In this document: positions 54,090-60,213 of the stretch, in pieces
How the letters are laid out: each line of letters starts with the position of its first letter
How positions within the stretch are numbered: the stretch's first letter is position 1
NCBI GenBank assembly: GCA_947478405.1
Contig: CANJVX010000014.1
Coordinates: 1-60,213 of the forward strand
Source of the DNA: Beijerinckiaceae bacterium
GTDB lineage: Bacteria > Pseudomonadota > Alphaproteobacteria > Rhizobiales > Beijerinckiaceae
Direction of reading: 5' to 3'
Length of the DNA: 60,213 nucleotides
Notes under the pieces: generated by a model
What the model was told of the DNA's origin: nothing
The model's input: only the letters and a program-made list of their open reading frames with translations
The model's database searches: none
Translations under genes and position numbers: made by a program

Positions 54090-54433
54090 TTATTGGGATA
54101 GCCGTGGCGCGTCTTGTTGGCCAAGACCATGCCGCGCGCCTCCGCCTCGCGCCCGGCGCTACAAGATGCGCGCACCGGCTCCAGCTCTTTCTGAATCTCT
54201 TTGTAAACGCGCTCCGCCACATTGCCGCTTTCCCAATCGGCCTTGAGCACAGCGTCGTAACGCCCGATGACGGCCGCACAACCGTCGCCCTTGGGCAGGA
54301 CGACGGTGGGAAATTCTGTTGAGCCATAGGCGCCAGGCTGTGGCGCGACAGGTGCCTGCGGACCCGGTGAGGCATTGCAAGCAGCCAGCAGGGGCAGGGT
54401 GAGATACAGGAAGGCCGGGCGCAGAAAGGTCAT
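54086..54433 (-). CDS. Small putative lipoprotein
   Basis: 115 aa. Signal peptide MTFLRPAFLYLTLPLLAAC with lipobox LLAAC (Cys19). The mature part has a Pro-rich spacer and a helical region (IGRYDAVLKADWESGNVAERV) with two further cysteines (GCAAV, ASCSAG). No family recognised. Probably anchored to the outer membrane. Confidence 0.75.
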   Translation of the reverse strand: MTFLRPAFLYLTLPLLAACNASPGPQAPVAPQPGAYGSTEFPTVVLPKGDGCAAVIGRYDAVLKADWESGNVAERVYKEIQKELEPVRASCSAGREAEARGMVLANKTRHGYPNN

Positions 54434-54620
54434 GATCGCTGTCGAATCCTGAAATGAGCGTGCTTAACCATCCGGCGGCAAGCGGTGCTGGTCAAGCGCG
54501 GACGTTGCTTGCCACGCCTTGCGGGGCAGGCGGGCGATACGCTATGAAAGGTAAGGCCGTCAGGGCCAACATGTGACAACGAGGGTTTTCGTGGCGACTT
54601 TGGCCACCAGCACAAGGGCG

Positions 54621-54698
54621 ATGGACGCGCGGCACCAAGCCGTCGGCGTTTGCTCTGCTTTGCCCACGCTGAAGCTGCTTCTTCTTAGCCGCCCCTGA
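54621..54698 (+). CDS. Leucine-rich leader peptide of leuA
   Basis: 25-aa frame from ATG (AAGGGCG just upstream) ending ...LPTLKLLLLSRP then TGA. Five of nine residues near the end are leucine, with CTG AAG CTG CTT CTT CTT as the codon run. The stop codon lies inside the following stem. This is the classical layout of leucine attenuation. The 54434-54620 part of the gap shows nothing else. Confidence 0.75.
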   Translation: MDARHQAVGVCSALPTLKLLLLSRP

Positions 54699-54731
54699 GC
54701 GCCGTCCGGGCCATGCCTGGGTGCTTAGGGG
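54692..54731 (+). promoter_or_regulatory. Stem after the leuA leader peptide
   Basis: CCCCTGAGC (54692-54700, containing the leader TGA) pairs with GCTTAGGGG (54723-54731), nine pairs with one G-T and one more mismatch-tolerant position. No T-run follows, so a Rho-dependent or translation-coupled mechanism is possible rather than an intrinsic terminator. Confidence 0.5.
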
Positions 54732-54795
54732 TTATGAGCGCAACGAAGATCAGCCGAGCCGCCGATATGGTGGCAACAGACATCAGGACAGACAG

Positions 54796-56385
54796 ATGGC
54801 CAGCCCGATCGACATGAATGACATTTCCCGCGACCGCGTCGTCATTTTCGACACGACTTTGCGTGACGGCGAACAATCGCCCGGCGCCTCCATGACGCTG
54901 GATGAAAAACTCGAAGTCGCGCAGCTGCTCGATGAGATGGGTGTCGATATTATCGAAGCCGGTTTTCCGATTGCCTCTGAAGGGGATTTTGAAAGTGTCT
55001 CGGCCATTGCAAAACTGGTGAAGAATGCCAGTGTTGCGGGCCTGGCGCGTGCCGCCAATAAGGATATTGATCGCGCCGGTGAAGCGCTGAAGGGTGCCGT
55101 CAATCCCCGCATCCACACCTTCATTTCTACATCGCCTCTGCACATGAAATATAAATTGCAGAAAGATCCGGAAGAGGTGCTGGCGCTGGTCACATCGCAG
55201 GTGCTGCGCTCGCGCAACCATGTTGCCAATGTTGAATGGTCGGCAGAAGATGGTACGCGCACGGAGATGGATTTTCTCTGCCGCTGCGTGGAAGCAGCGA
55301 TTAAAGCTGGTGCCACCACCATCAATATTCCAGACACGGTCGGCTACACGGTGCCGGATGAATATGAGCATATCTTCCGCACAGTGATTGAACGCGTGCC
55401 CAATTCCGACAAGGCGATCTTCTCGGTTCATTGCCACAATGATCTGGGTCTGGCGGTTGCCAATACGCTGGCGGGTGTGCGCGGCGGTGCACGCCAGATT
55501 GAATGCACCATCAATGGCATTGGCGAGCGCGCGGGCAATGCCGCGCTCGAAGAAGTCGTCATGGCGTTGCGCACGCGCTCGGATGTGCTGCCCTATTCCA
55601 ACAGAATAGAGACGACCATGCTGATGCGCGCCTCAAAGCTCGTCTCGGCGGTCACATCCTTCCCCGTGCAATATAACAAGGCGATTGTGGGCCGGAATGC
55701 TTTTGCCCATGAGAGCGGCATCCACCAGGATGGCATGCTGAAAAATGCGCAGACCTACGAAATCATGACGCCCGAAAGCGTCGGCGTGCAGAAGACTTCG
55801 CTCGTTATGGGCAAACATTCAGGCCGCCATGCTTTCAAGGAAAAGCTGAAAGACTTGGGCTATACGCTGGGCGACAATGCGCTGGAAGATGCGTTCAAGC
55901 GGTTCAAGGATCTCGCTGACCGCAAGAAGATTATCTATGACGAAGACATTGAAGCGCTCGTCGACGATGAGATAGGTCACGCTGGCGAGCGCATCAAGGT
56001 TGTCGATCTGGCGGTTGTGGCGGGTACCAAGGGTCCGCAATCAGCTACATTGACGCTCGATATTGAAGGCCAGCAGATGACACATCAATCGACGGGCAAT
56101 GGCCCGATTGATGCGATCTTCAACTGCATTCATGCGCTCGTGCCCCACACAGCGGTTTTGGAGCTCTATCAGGTCCATGCCGTCACAGAGGGCACCGATG
56201 CGCAGGCGGAAGTCTCCGTGCGTCTGCATGAGGACGGACGCAGCGTAACAGCCAAAGGTGCTGATCCAGACACTTTGGTGGCATCAGCGCGCGCCTATAT
56301 TGCGGCACTGAACAAACTGATGGTGAAGCGTCGCCGTTCGCGGCCGGAGGAGATTGAGCCAGGCGTGCGCGCCATCACGCCTTGA
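54796..56385 (+). CDS. leuA: 2-isopropylmalate synthase
   Basis: 529 aa from the ATG at 54796 ([10 protein letters not shown]); the frame is open from 54721, and 54814 is another choice. [16 protein letters not shown] (catalytic Arg and metal Asp), [20 protein letters not shown] (metal HxH), [19 protein letters not shown] and [11 protein letters not shown] mark the catalytic barrel; the C-terminal LeuA dimer domain (about 390-510) carries leucine feedback inhibition. It commits ketoisovalerate to leucine. Confidence 0.95.
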   Translation: MASPIDMNDISRDRVVIFDTTLRDGEQSPGASMTLDEKLEVAQLLDEMGVDIIEAGFPIASEGDFESVSAIAKLVKNASVAGLARAANKDIDRAGEALKGAVNPRIHTFISTSPLHMKYKLQKDPEEVLALVTSQVLRSRNHVANVEWSAEDGTRTEMDFLCRCVEAAIKAGATTINIPDTVGYTVPDEYEHIFRTVIERVPNSDKAIFSVHCHNDLGLAVANTLAGVRGGARQIECTINGIGERAGNAALEEVVMALRTRSDVLPYSNRIETTMLMRASKLVSAVTSFPVQYNKAIVGRNAFAHESGIHQDGMLKNAQTYEIMTPESVGVQKTSLVMGKHSGRHAFKEKLKDLGYTLGDNALEDAFKRFKDLADRKKIIYDEDIEALVDDEIGHAGERIKVVDLAVVAGTKGPQSATLTLDIEGQQMTHQSTGNGPIDAIFNCIHALVPHTAVLELYQVHAVTEGTDAQAEVSVRLHEDGRSVTAKGADPDTLVASARAYIAALNKLMVKRRRSRPEEIEPGVRAITP

Positions 56386-56401
56386 GTGACGTGATCTGCT
56401 G

Positions 56402-56439
56402 AAAAGACTTTGTAAAACACGAAGGAAAACAAGTCTTTT
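56402..56439 (+). terminator. Possible terminator after leuA
   Basis: AAAAGACTT (56402-56410) and AAGTCTTTT (56431-56439) are perfect 9-bp inverted repeats with a 20-nt loop, the second arm ending in T's. Weak stem, so only a candidate. Confidence 0.4.
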
Positions 56440-56524
56440 GGCCTCGCACGGTCTGGACAGGGGGAGGGGGCTTTGGTACACCCCCGCTCGCTGGTCGCAC
56501 GCATGCGTCTGGCAATCTTCGAAT

Positions 56525-56600
<76 letters not shown>

Positions 56601-56616
56601 TCGAAGTCCAATGAAA

Positions 56617-56649
56617 TCAGAGTGTTAGCTGTAAAAGGCTAACCTCTGA
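56617..56649. repeat. Hairpin just inside the element
   Basis: TCAGAG-T-GTTAGC and GCTAAC-C-TCTGA pair around an 8-nt loop, 17 bp after the tRNA. It may be the tRNA transcript end or part of the attachment region. The rest of the gene-free 56601-56974 stretch holds the direct repeats at 56691 and 56783 and a short CCCGCT/AGCGGG hairpin (56822-56841). Confidence 0.5.
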
Positions 56650-56690
56650 TATCCCCCTCAAAAAGTTATAAACTGGTATAAACTTCTAAG

Positions 56691-56722
56691 CGTTCCCAGC
56701 GCTGTAGTATCGAGTTGCCAGA
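56691..56722. repeat. Direct repeat, copy 1
   Basis: CGTTCCCAGCG then CT then GTAGTATCGAGTTGCCAGA. Copy 2 (56783-56815) has the same first and last blocks with one base changed and one inserted between. Confidence 0.85.
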
Positions 56723-56782
56723 CCAGTTTATGGGATCAAAAATCTACTACTAAAGTATTATAAAAAAAGTGACCCCAGACCC

Positions 56783-56815
56783 CGTTCCTAGCGACCGTAG
56801 TATCGAGTTGCCAGA
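56783..56815. repeat. Direct repeat, copy 2
   Basis: CGTTCCTAGCG then ACC then GTAGTATCGAGTTGCCAGA, starting 92 bp after copy 1. A diverged third copy, GTAGTAACGAGTTACCCA, lies at 57998-58015 beyond the small genes. Confidence 0.85.
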
Positions 56816-56974
56816 AGCTGTCCCGCTGAAGCAATAGCGGGTCTTTACACCTCTGCGTAAGATTAGCGAAGGATGTGGAATACCAATCTTTTTTTATAGG
56901 TTTCTATTTCAACTTGCTTGAACTGAAGCATGACACCTGCTTAATTAATAGGCAGATATAAAGAAGCATTAGTA

Positions 56975-57442
56975 TTGCTCTCTAATTGGCAAACTAAGCG
57001 AGAGACATTCGACAAAGATCGTTTGCGCCTATCCTTGAGAAAGGACCGCCTCGCCATGTATGCCTCTGACGCTGCGCGCACGGTATTCACCGAGCTCTAT
57101 TTAAGCCCTATGCGGGATTTTATCCGCTCGACATACGATGAGCTGCTGCCAAAGAACAAAGCAGCAGCAATGGGGTTAGCAATCAACCATAATACTTTGC
57201 TTCTGATCATTCTGAAAAAGAATGCTTCTTCAGTAAAGAAATTTTCAGCTAATCTGCTCGATCTTGCGGACGCCCATAAGGTTGATCGGAAAGTTATCTA
57301 CGACCTCAATGCTGAAGTGATGAGGGAACTTTTGAAAATCATCGTCAGCCGATTGCGCAACAATCCCGACATCGCTGCCGAACACGGTTTCATCGTCACG
57401 CAAATGGCACATGAATTATGGACAATCATGAAGCCTGCTTAA
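56975..57442 (+). CDS. Hypothetical protein of the element
   Basis: 155 aa from a TTG, or 128 aa from the ATG at 57056 that has AAGGA upstream. Mostly helical and basic at the N-terminus; residues 50-150 hold LPKNKAAAMGLAINHNTLLLI and a KIIVSRLRNNPDIAAEHGFI block. No signal peptide or membrane helix of sufficient length is clear. No family recognised. A 62-aa gene follows after 32 bp. Confidence 0.6.
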   Translation: MLSNWQTKRETFDKDRLRLSLRKDRLAMYASDAARTVFTELYLSPMRDFIRSTYDELLPKNKAAAMGLAINHNTLLLIILKKNASSVKKFSANLLDLADAHKVDRKVIYDLNAEVMRELLKIIVSRLRNNPDIAAEHGFIVTQMAHELWTIMKPA

Positions 57443-57474
57443 AAACATCGAGTTGAGTATCTGGAGTTTGTGTC

Positions 57475-57663
57475 ATGCCAACTAAAAAGAAGATGCCAGC
57501 AACCAAACAGGTGTCGCCTAAAAACGTGGCACAGAAGGTTTCAATGCCAAAGACGAGCTTGAATTTCAAAAACGAGCCTTGGTACGAGAAAACCTTTAAC
57601 TCGATGGCAGTCAGCATCCGCAAACCAAATGAAGTACGTTTCAACTTTCTGTTACAACGCTGA
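57475..57663 (+). CDS. Small basic hypothetical protein
   Basis: 62 aa with GGAG eight bases before the ATG. The first 30 residues are Lys/Pro/Gln-rich (MPTKKKMPATKQVSPKNVAQ), then NFKNEPWYEKTFNSMAVSIR. No family recognised; possibly nucleic-acid binding from its charge, but this is a guess. Confidence 0.5.
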   Translation: MPTKKKMPATKQVSPKNVAQKVSMPKTSLNFKNEPWYEKTFNSMAVSIRKPNEVRFNFLLQR

Positions 57664-57713
57664 AAGCGTGGACGGTGTTCATGAATATGCATGAACTGTT
57701 ATTCTGACTTGCT

Positions 57714-57980
57714 TTGGTGTTTATTTTTCTGTGCGGATTTCACGCAGGGTTGCCTGCAACTGCAGCTGAATTTGGTGGGTTTCTGTGCGATACGTCCTGC
57801 ATCGTGCATAAAGAAGGCTATCAATGGGCACAGGCAACAAAAGTAAATCGTGATAGCCAATGCGCCGATGCACTTCGTGTCGATAAAAAGAGCCGACCTT
57901 TTATCGAAGGCTGCATAGTTTATCTCGAGAACTCGTGGCGAGGTTCCCGCTTTGATGACGCTGGTAACGAAATAAAATAA
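57714..57980 (+). CDS. Small putative exported protein
   Basis: 88 aa from a TTG (a GTG follows at once). Residues 1-18 (MVFIFLCGFHAGLPATAA) look like a signal peptide; the mature part has four cysteines (FLCDTSCIVHKEG, SQCADAL, EGCIVYL). No clear ribosome binding site, so it may be the 3' remnant of a longer gene. No family recognised. Confidence 0.45.
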   Translation: MVFIFLCGFHAGLPATAAEFGGFLCDTSCIVHKEGYQWAQATKVNRDSQCADALRVDKKSRPFIEGCIVYLENSWRGSRFDDAGNEIK

Positions 57981-58119
57981 TAGCTGTCGCGGATAGCGTA
58001 GTAACGAGTTACCCAAAAACTGAGCCCCATCGCACCATAAGCCACCACCAAACTCAACAATCACAAACAAGACGCCACGAGCGCAGCGAGTAATCGCGAA
58101 GCGATTGAGCCATTCCCCA

Positions 58120-59061
58120 TTAGCGCCCATTCGTCCAAAGCAAGTAGCCACGCTTGTCCTTGCGCCTGTTCATTAGCCACACATAAAGCGCATCCAGTTG
58201 CTGCACTTCGCCAACCGTCAGCCCACGTTCGTCCGCAACAGTTTCGCCACCACGCGCTGATCGCCCAATGCCGCCATCGCGCCAGATCTTAGCCTCTAAG
58301 TCTTCAGCTAAGTCCCGTCCAAAGCCAGCGTTGTAACGCAAGTTCTCATTGCCACCTTTGGTCACGTAAGCTGAGATGGCTTTCAGGTTGCGTGAAGTCT
58401 TTCGGTTCTTGAACAGCCCCTTGATTTCCACCTGATACTTGCTGCGTTTCCACGAATGTTCTTTCGCGCAAAGCTTTCTCAGTTCTTCTTCATTGCGTTC
58501 GAAGTCTTTGCCTAAGTCGACGACCACGTGACAATGAACCAGTATTTTCGACTTCGACTTATCAGCTGCAATCATCAGCCCTTGATAATCATCCTTAGTC
58601 CATAGACCCAGAAGCACATTCATCTTTCGCTGTTCGTCATCTCGTGCTTTGCCAATGCGATCCAATATGTCCAGGTTGACCATTTCCAGTTCGATGCTTC
58701 CGCGTGACCACAGCTTCAATGATCCAAGCATTGATTTGAAGATGTCCTCAAGCTGACGAACAGCCCCTTCGACGTCTTCAATCGTTGGATCAGTCAATTC
58801 CTGCAATACGGTCATGAAGCGCAGTCGCTGATCAGCTGACCGACCAAGTGCCTTGGCTCGTGTATTCAATTCTTCAAATAATTTGTCAGCGTGCTTCTTA
58901 GAAACATCGTCGTGCAGCAATGACCGACTATTTCCAGCACCGGCTTTCTTCAATCGCGTTTTCTTATGTGAGCCTAGATTATAGCGCATTGCGAACGCCA
59001 GCTGTTCCAGCGTTTCGCCAGAACGTGACTTCCTTTTCATTTCGTTGAACGATTGCGCCAT
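58120..59061 (-). CDS. Putative HUH-type replication or relaxase-like protein
   Basis: 313 aa, AAGGAA before the ATG. Residues 170-184 read KSKILVHCHVVVDLG: H176-C177-H178 in a strand is like the HUH metal motif of rolling-circle Rep proteins. Residues 228-240 read AISAYVTKGGNEN: Tyr232 and Lys235 fit the YxxK catalytic-tyrosine motif that follows at about this distance. An earlier strand GSIELEMVNLDI may be motif 1. The N-terminal 110 residues are basic and helical. No homolog can be named; the HUH reading is inference from motif order. It is transcribed toward the tRNA and divergent from the small genes at 59124 on. Confidence 0.6.
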   Translation of the reverse strand: MAQSFNEMKRKSRSGETLEQLAFAMRYNLGSHKKTRLKKAGAGNSRSLLHDDVSKKHADKLFEELNTRAKALGRSADQRLRFMTVLQELTDPTIEDVEGAVRQLEDIFKSMLGSLKLWSRGSIELEMVNLDILDRIGKARDDEQRKMNVLLGLWTKDDYQGLMIAADKSKSKILVHCHVVVDLGKDFERNEEELRKLCAKEHSWKRSKYQVEIKGLFKNRKTSRNLKAISAYVTKGGNENLRYNAGFGRDLAEDLEAKIWRDGGIGRSARGGETVADERGLTVGEVQQLDALYVWLMNRRKDKRGYLLWTNGR

Positions 59062-59097
59062 TTCCTTCCCCTAGGTCATTCTTATTTAGTCAAACGG

Positions 59098-59121
59098 GCT
59101 ACTTTTGCAAAACGCTAAATA
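59098..59121. repeat. 24-bp direct repeat with inner palindrome, copy 1
   Basis: GCTAC-TTTTGCAAAA-CGCTAAATA; the core TTTTGCAAAA (59103-59112) is a palindrome. It lies between the divergent Rep-like gene and the 79-aa gene. Identical to 59388-59411. Confidence 0.9.
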
Positions 59122-59123
59122 CA

Positions 59124-59363
59124 ATGATGCTTACAGAAAGCCCATTTCCACATTCAATGGTTCGCTCATTAGCTCAGAACATTGCCAACGATATGCGAAC
59201 AGTCAGCGACCAGATAGCTGACACAACCGACCCCATAGCACGTGACGAACTGCTGTCGCAGCTAATGCTATTCCACGGGTCGCTTTCGCTAATCACCTTA
59301 GCCACCATCCGTGAAGACAGGTTCTTCCTACAACGCGCCACCGACCTATTGCGGGCTAACTGA
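59124..59363 (+). CDS. Hypothetical protein
   Basis: 79 aa. The ATG is 2 bp after the repeat and no ribosome binding site is visible, so the message may be leaderless or the true start internal. The sequence is helical (MVRSLAQNIANDMRTVSDQI; ARDELLSQLMLFHGSLSLIT). No family recognised. Confidence 0.5.
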   Translation: MMLTESPFPHSMVRSLAQNIANDMRTVSDQIADTTDPIARDELLSQLMLFHGSLSLITLATIREDRFFLQRATDLLRAN

Positions 59364-59387
59364 ATAGCCAGCTAATTAGCCACATGA

Positions 59388-59411
59388 GCTACTTTTGCAA
59401 AACGCTAAATA
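59388..59411. repeat. 24-bp direct repeat with inner palindrome, copy 2
   Basis: Exact second copy of 59098-59121 (core 59393-59402), 37 bp before the 61-aa gene. The same spacing to two genes suggests a shared operator. Confidence 0.9.
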
Positions 59412-59447
59412 ACATCAGTCACAACGCCAATAAGAAGGATAAGAACA

Positions 59448-59633
59448 ATGCGTTTGTCTGATATTTTCACAGGCTCAGATGGCAAGTCCATCAACCAGCT
59501 AATCAAGAACACCACCGTCATGGGTGTCTATGAAATCAGCACCACGGCTGAGGTTCCAAAGAAGCTCGACGAAATCAAAAGAACCGTCAGCAAGCCAACA
59601 TCTGGTAGCTATCTCGTTATTGTCTTCAAATAA
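59448..59633 (+). CDS. Hypothetical small protein
   Basis: 61 aa with AAGGA upstream of the ATG. MRLSDIFTGSDGKSINQLIK then TTAEVPKKLDEIKRTVSKP and a hydrophobic end (YLVIVFK). No family recognised. Followed after 15 bp by the RHH gene, so likely co-transcribed. Confidence 0.6.
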   Translation: MRLSDIFTGSDGKSINQLIKNTTVMGVYEISTTAEVPKKLDEIKRTVSKPTSGSYLVIVFK

Positions 59634-59648
59634 ACAGGAGAAAAATCA

Positions 59649-59840
59649 TTGCGCATTATTCAGAATTCTAATCTCGCATTCCGTTGCCCAGACAATCTGA
59701 AAAAGAAGCTAGAAGCCTACGCCGAGGAAACAGACGTCCATGTGTCGGCTATTGTTCGCACTGCTTGCCTAGCGCTACTGAAGCAGGAAGCGCCGCACCT
59801 GTTCCCAAAGCTGTCTGGGGACACTCAGGGGTCGCATTAG
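59649..59840 (+). CDS. Short ribbon-helix-helix regulator
   Basis: 63 aa from a TTG with AGGAG upstream. NLAFRCPDNLKKKLEAYAEE then DVHVSAIVRTACLALLKQ gives strand-helix-helix of the Arc/CopG type. As a dimer it could bind the TTTTGCAAAA palindromes upstream and control both this operon and the divergent Rep-like gene; that link is inferred from proximity. Confidence 0.7.
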   Translation: MRIIQNSNLAFRCPDNLKKKLEAYAEETDVHVSAIVRTACLALLKQEAPHLFPKLSGDTQGSH

Positions 59841-59885
59841 CGGCAAATAAGCTGGGGTAGGTGGTTCCAAATAGAACTAGTCGCC

Positions 59886-60025
59886 CCAACTCATTGTAAA
59901 AGCCGTCTTTTATAATCAATTTCCATAACCCATTGTTTTTACGAATATTTCTTGCTGCCGCCCTAGCCGCAGTCTCCACAGCCCGTTATTTTTGGCTCGA
60001 AATCGAGCTTTTCATAATGAGTTGG
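59886..60025. repeat. Inverted repeats and hairpin before the recombinase gene
   Basis: CCAACTCATT (59886-59895) and AATGAGTTGG (60016-60025) are perfect inverted repeats 120 bp apart, with related A-rich flanks (TAAAAGC and GCTTTTCAT). Inside, GCTCG-AAAT-CGAGC followed by TTTT (59995-60012) looks like a terminator. Could be recombinase or excisionase binding sites. Confidence 0.6.
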
Positions 60026-60036
60026 AGCAAAACCTC

Positions 60037-60213
60037 ATGGGTCTCGGCAAACAAGCGAAAATCCTCAGTAAGGGGCAGGTCGAAGCTGTCCTTAGCTACC
60101 TCACCAATACCCGACACCCCGAAAGGGACCGAGTGATCTTCCTATTGTCTCTGAAGGCTGGTCTTCGAGCTAAGGAGATAGCAGCCCTCCAGTGGTCGAT
60201 GGTTACCGATGCT
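60037..60213 (+). CDS. Tyrosine recombinase (integrase), N-terminal part cut by window edge
   Basis: 59 codons without a stop. MGLGKQAKILSKGQ then RDRVIFLLSLKAGLRAKEIAALQW matches the start of the catalytic domain, with the first catalytic arginine in GLRAKEIAAL. It lacks an obvious arm-binding domain, as in a known short integrase group. It probably integrated the element at tRNA-Lys. Confidence 0.88.
   Translation, partial: MGLGKQAKILSKGQVEAVLSYLTNTRHPERDRVIFLLSLKAGLRAKEIAALQWSMVTDA

Larger units (their letters stand above)
56601..60213 (+). mobile_element. Left part of an element integrated at tRNA-Lys
   Basis: From the tRNA end to the window edge the sequence is more A+T-rich and holds only small unknown genes, repeats, a HUH-Rep-like protein, an RHH regulator and a tyrosine recombinase start. 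None of the core-type genes seen before 56600 appears. The right end and the second attachment site lie outside the window. The size and type (integrated plasmid-like element, satellite or genomic island) are unknown. Confidence 0.78.

Noticed and set aside
56601-58020. CRISPR-like repeats
   Set aside because: Only two close copies plus one diverged copy, with spacing of about 60 bp and then over 1 kb; no array and no cas genes.
59749-59979. Minus-strand frame of 76 codons over the RHH gene and following gap
   Set aside because: No ribosome binding site and it overlaps the better supported RHH gene.

Overview
The window is a 60 kb piece of an alphaproteobacterial chromosome, most likely Hyphomicrobiales (Rhizobiales) or a close relative. 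Four features point there. The dcw cluster has the rhizobial order. FtsZ carries a long Pro/Gln/Ala-rich linker. The tmRNA gene is circularly permuted (two-piece) and encodes the alphaproteobacterial-type tag ANDNYAPVAVAA. It is followed by an alpha-type SspB adaptor with small DUF4169 and ribbon-helix-helix genes. Most of the window is G+C-rich core genome with tightly packed operons, many joined by 4-bp start/stop overlaps.

Layout. 1-1506 (minus): a partial metF and a SahR-like ArsR regulator fused to a methyltransferase domain, with an 18-bp perfect palindrome as probable operator. 1731-19342 (plus): the division and cell-wall cluster, with MraZ boxes, then mraZ-rsmH-ftsL-ftsI-murE-murF-mraY-ftsW-murG-murC-murB-ddl-ftsQ-ftsA-ftsZ and a terminator; murD is absent from its usual place between mraY and ftsW. 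19675-29550: lpxC, bamD, recN, a DUF3833 lipoprotein, a UvrD-type helicase, a small Cys-rich exported protein, prmA and a PepP-like peptidase. 29644-36640: ligA, a large AsmA-family protein, an RHH protein, DUF4169, sspB and ssrA. 36786-41899: thyA-folA and hflK-hflC-degP. 41993-46908: serB, miaA, an RMD1/YagE-family membrane protein, a MetE-like protein and a TctC/Bug-type binding protein. 47079-47759: a RelE/ParE-like toxin with an XRE antitoxin. 47857-51705: ilvB-ilvH-ilvC, preceded by a leader peptide and attenuator. 51836-54433: four small metabolic or envelope genes. 54621-56439: leuA behind a Leu-rich leader peptide.

At 56525-56600 there is a tRNA-Lys(CTT) gene. The sequence after it changes character: it is more A+T-rich, with small unknown genes, direct repeats, a 313-aa protein with HUH-Rep-like motifs (HCH and YVTK), a short RHH regulator, and the start of a tyrosine recombinase cut by the window edge. 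I read 56601-60213 as the left part of an integrated element that used the tRNA-Lys 3' end as attachment site. This is the least ordinary part of the window.

The regulation visible here is mostly cis-acting: a SahR palindrome, MraZ boxes, ribosome-mediated attenuation for both branched-chain amino acid units, hairpins before ftsZ, and two identical 24-bp operator-like repeats in the mobile element. Three families of dispersed palindromic intergenic repeats also lie between genes.
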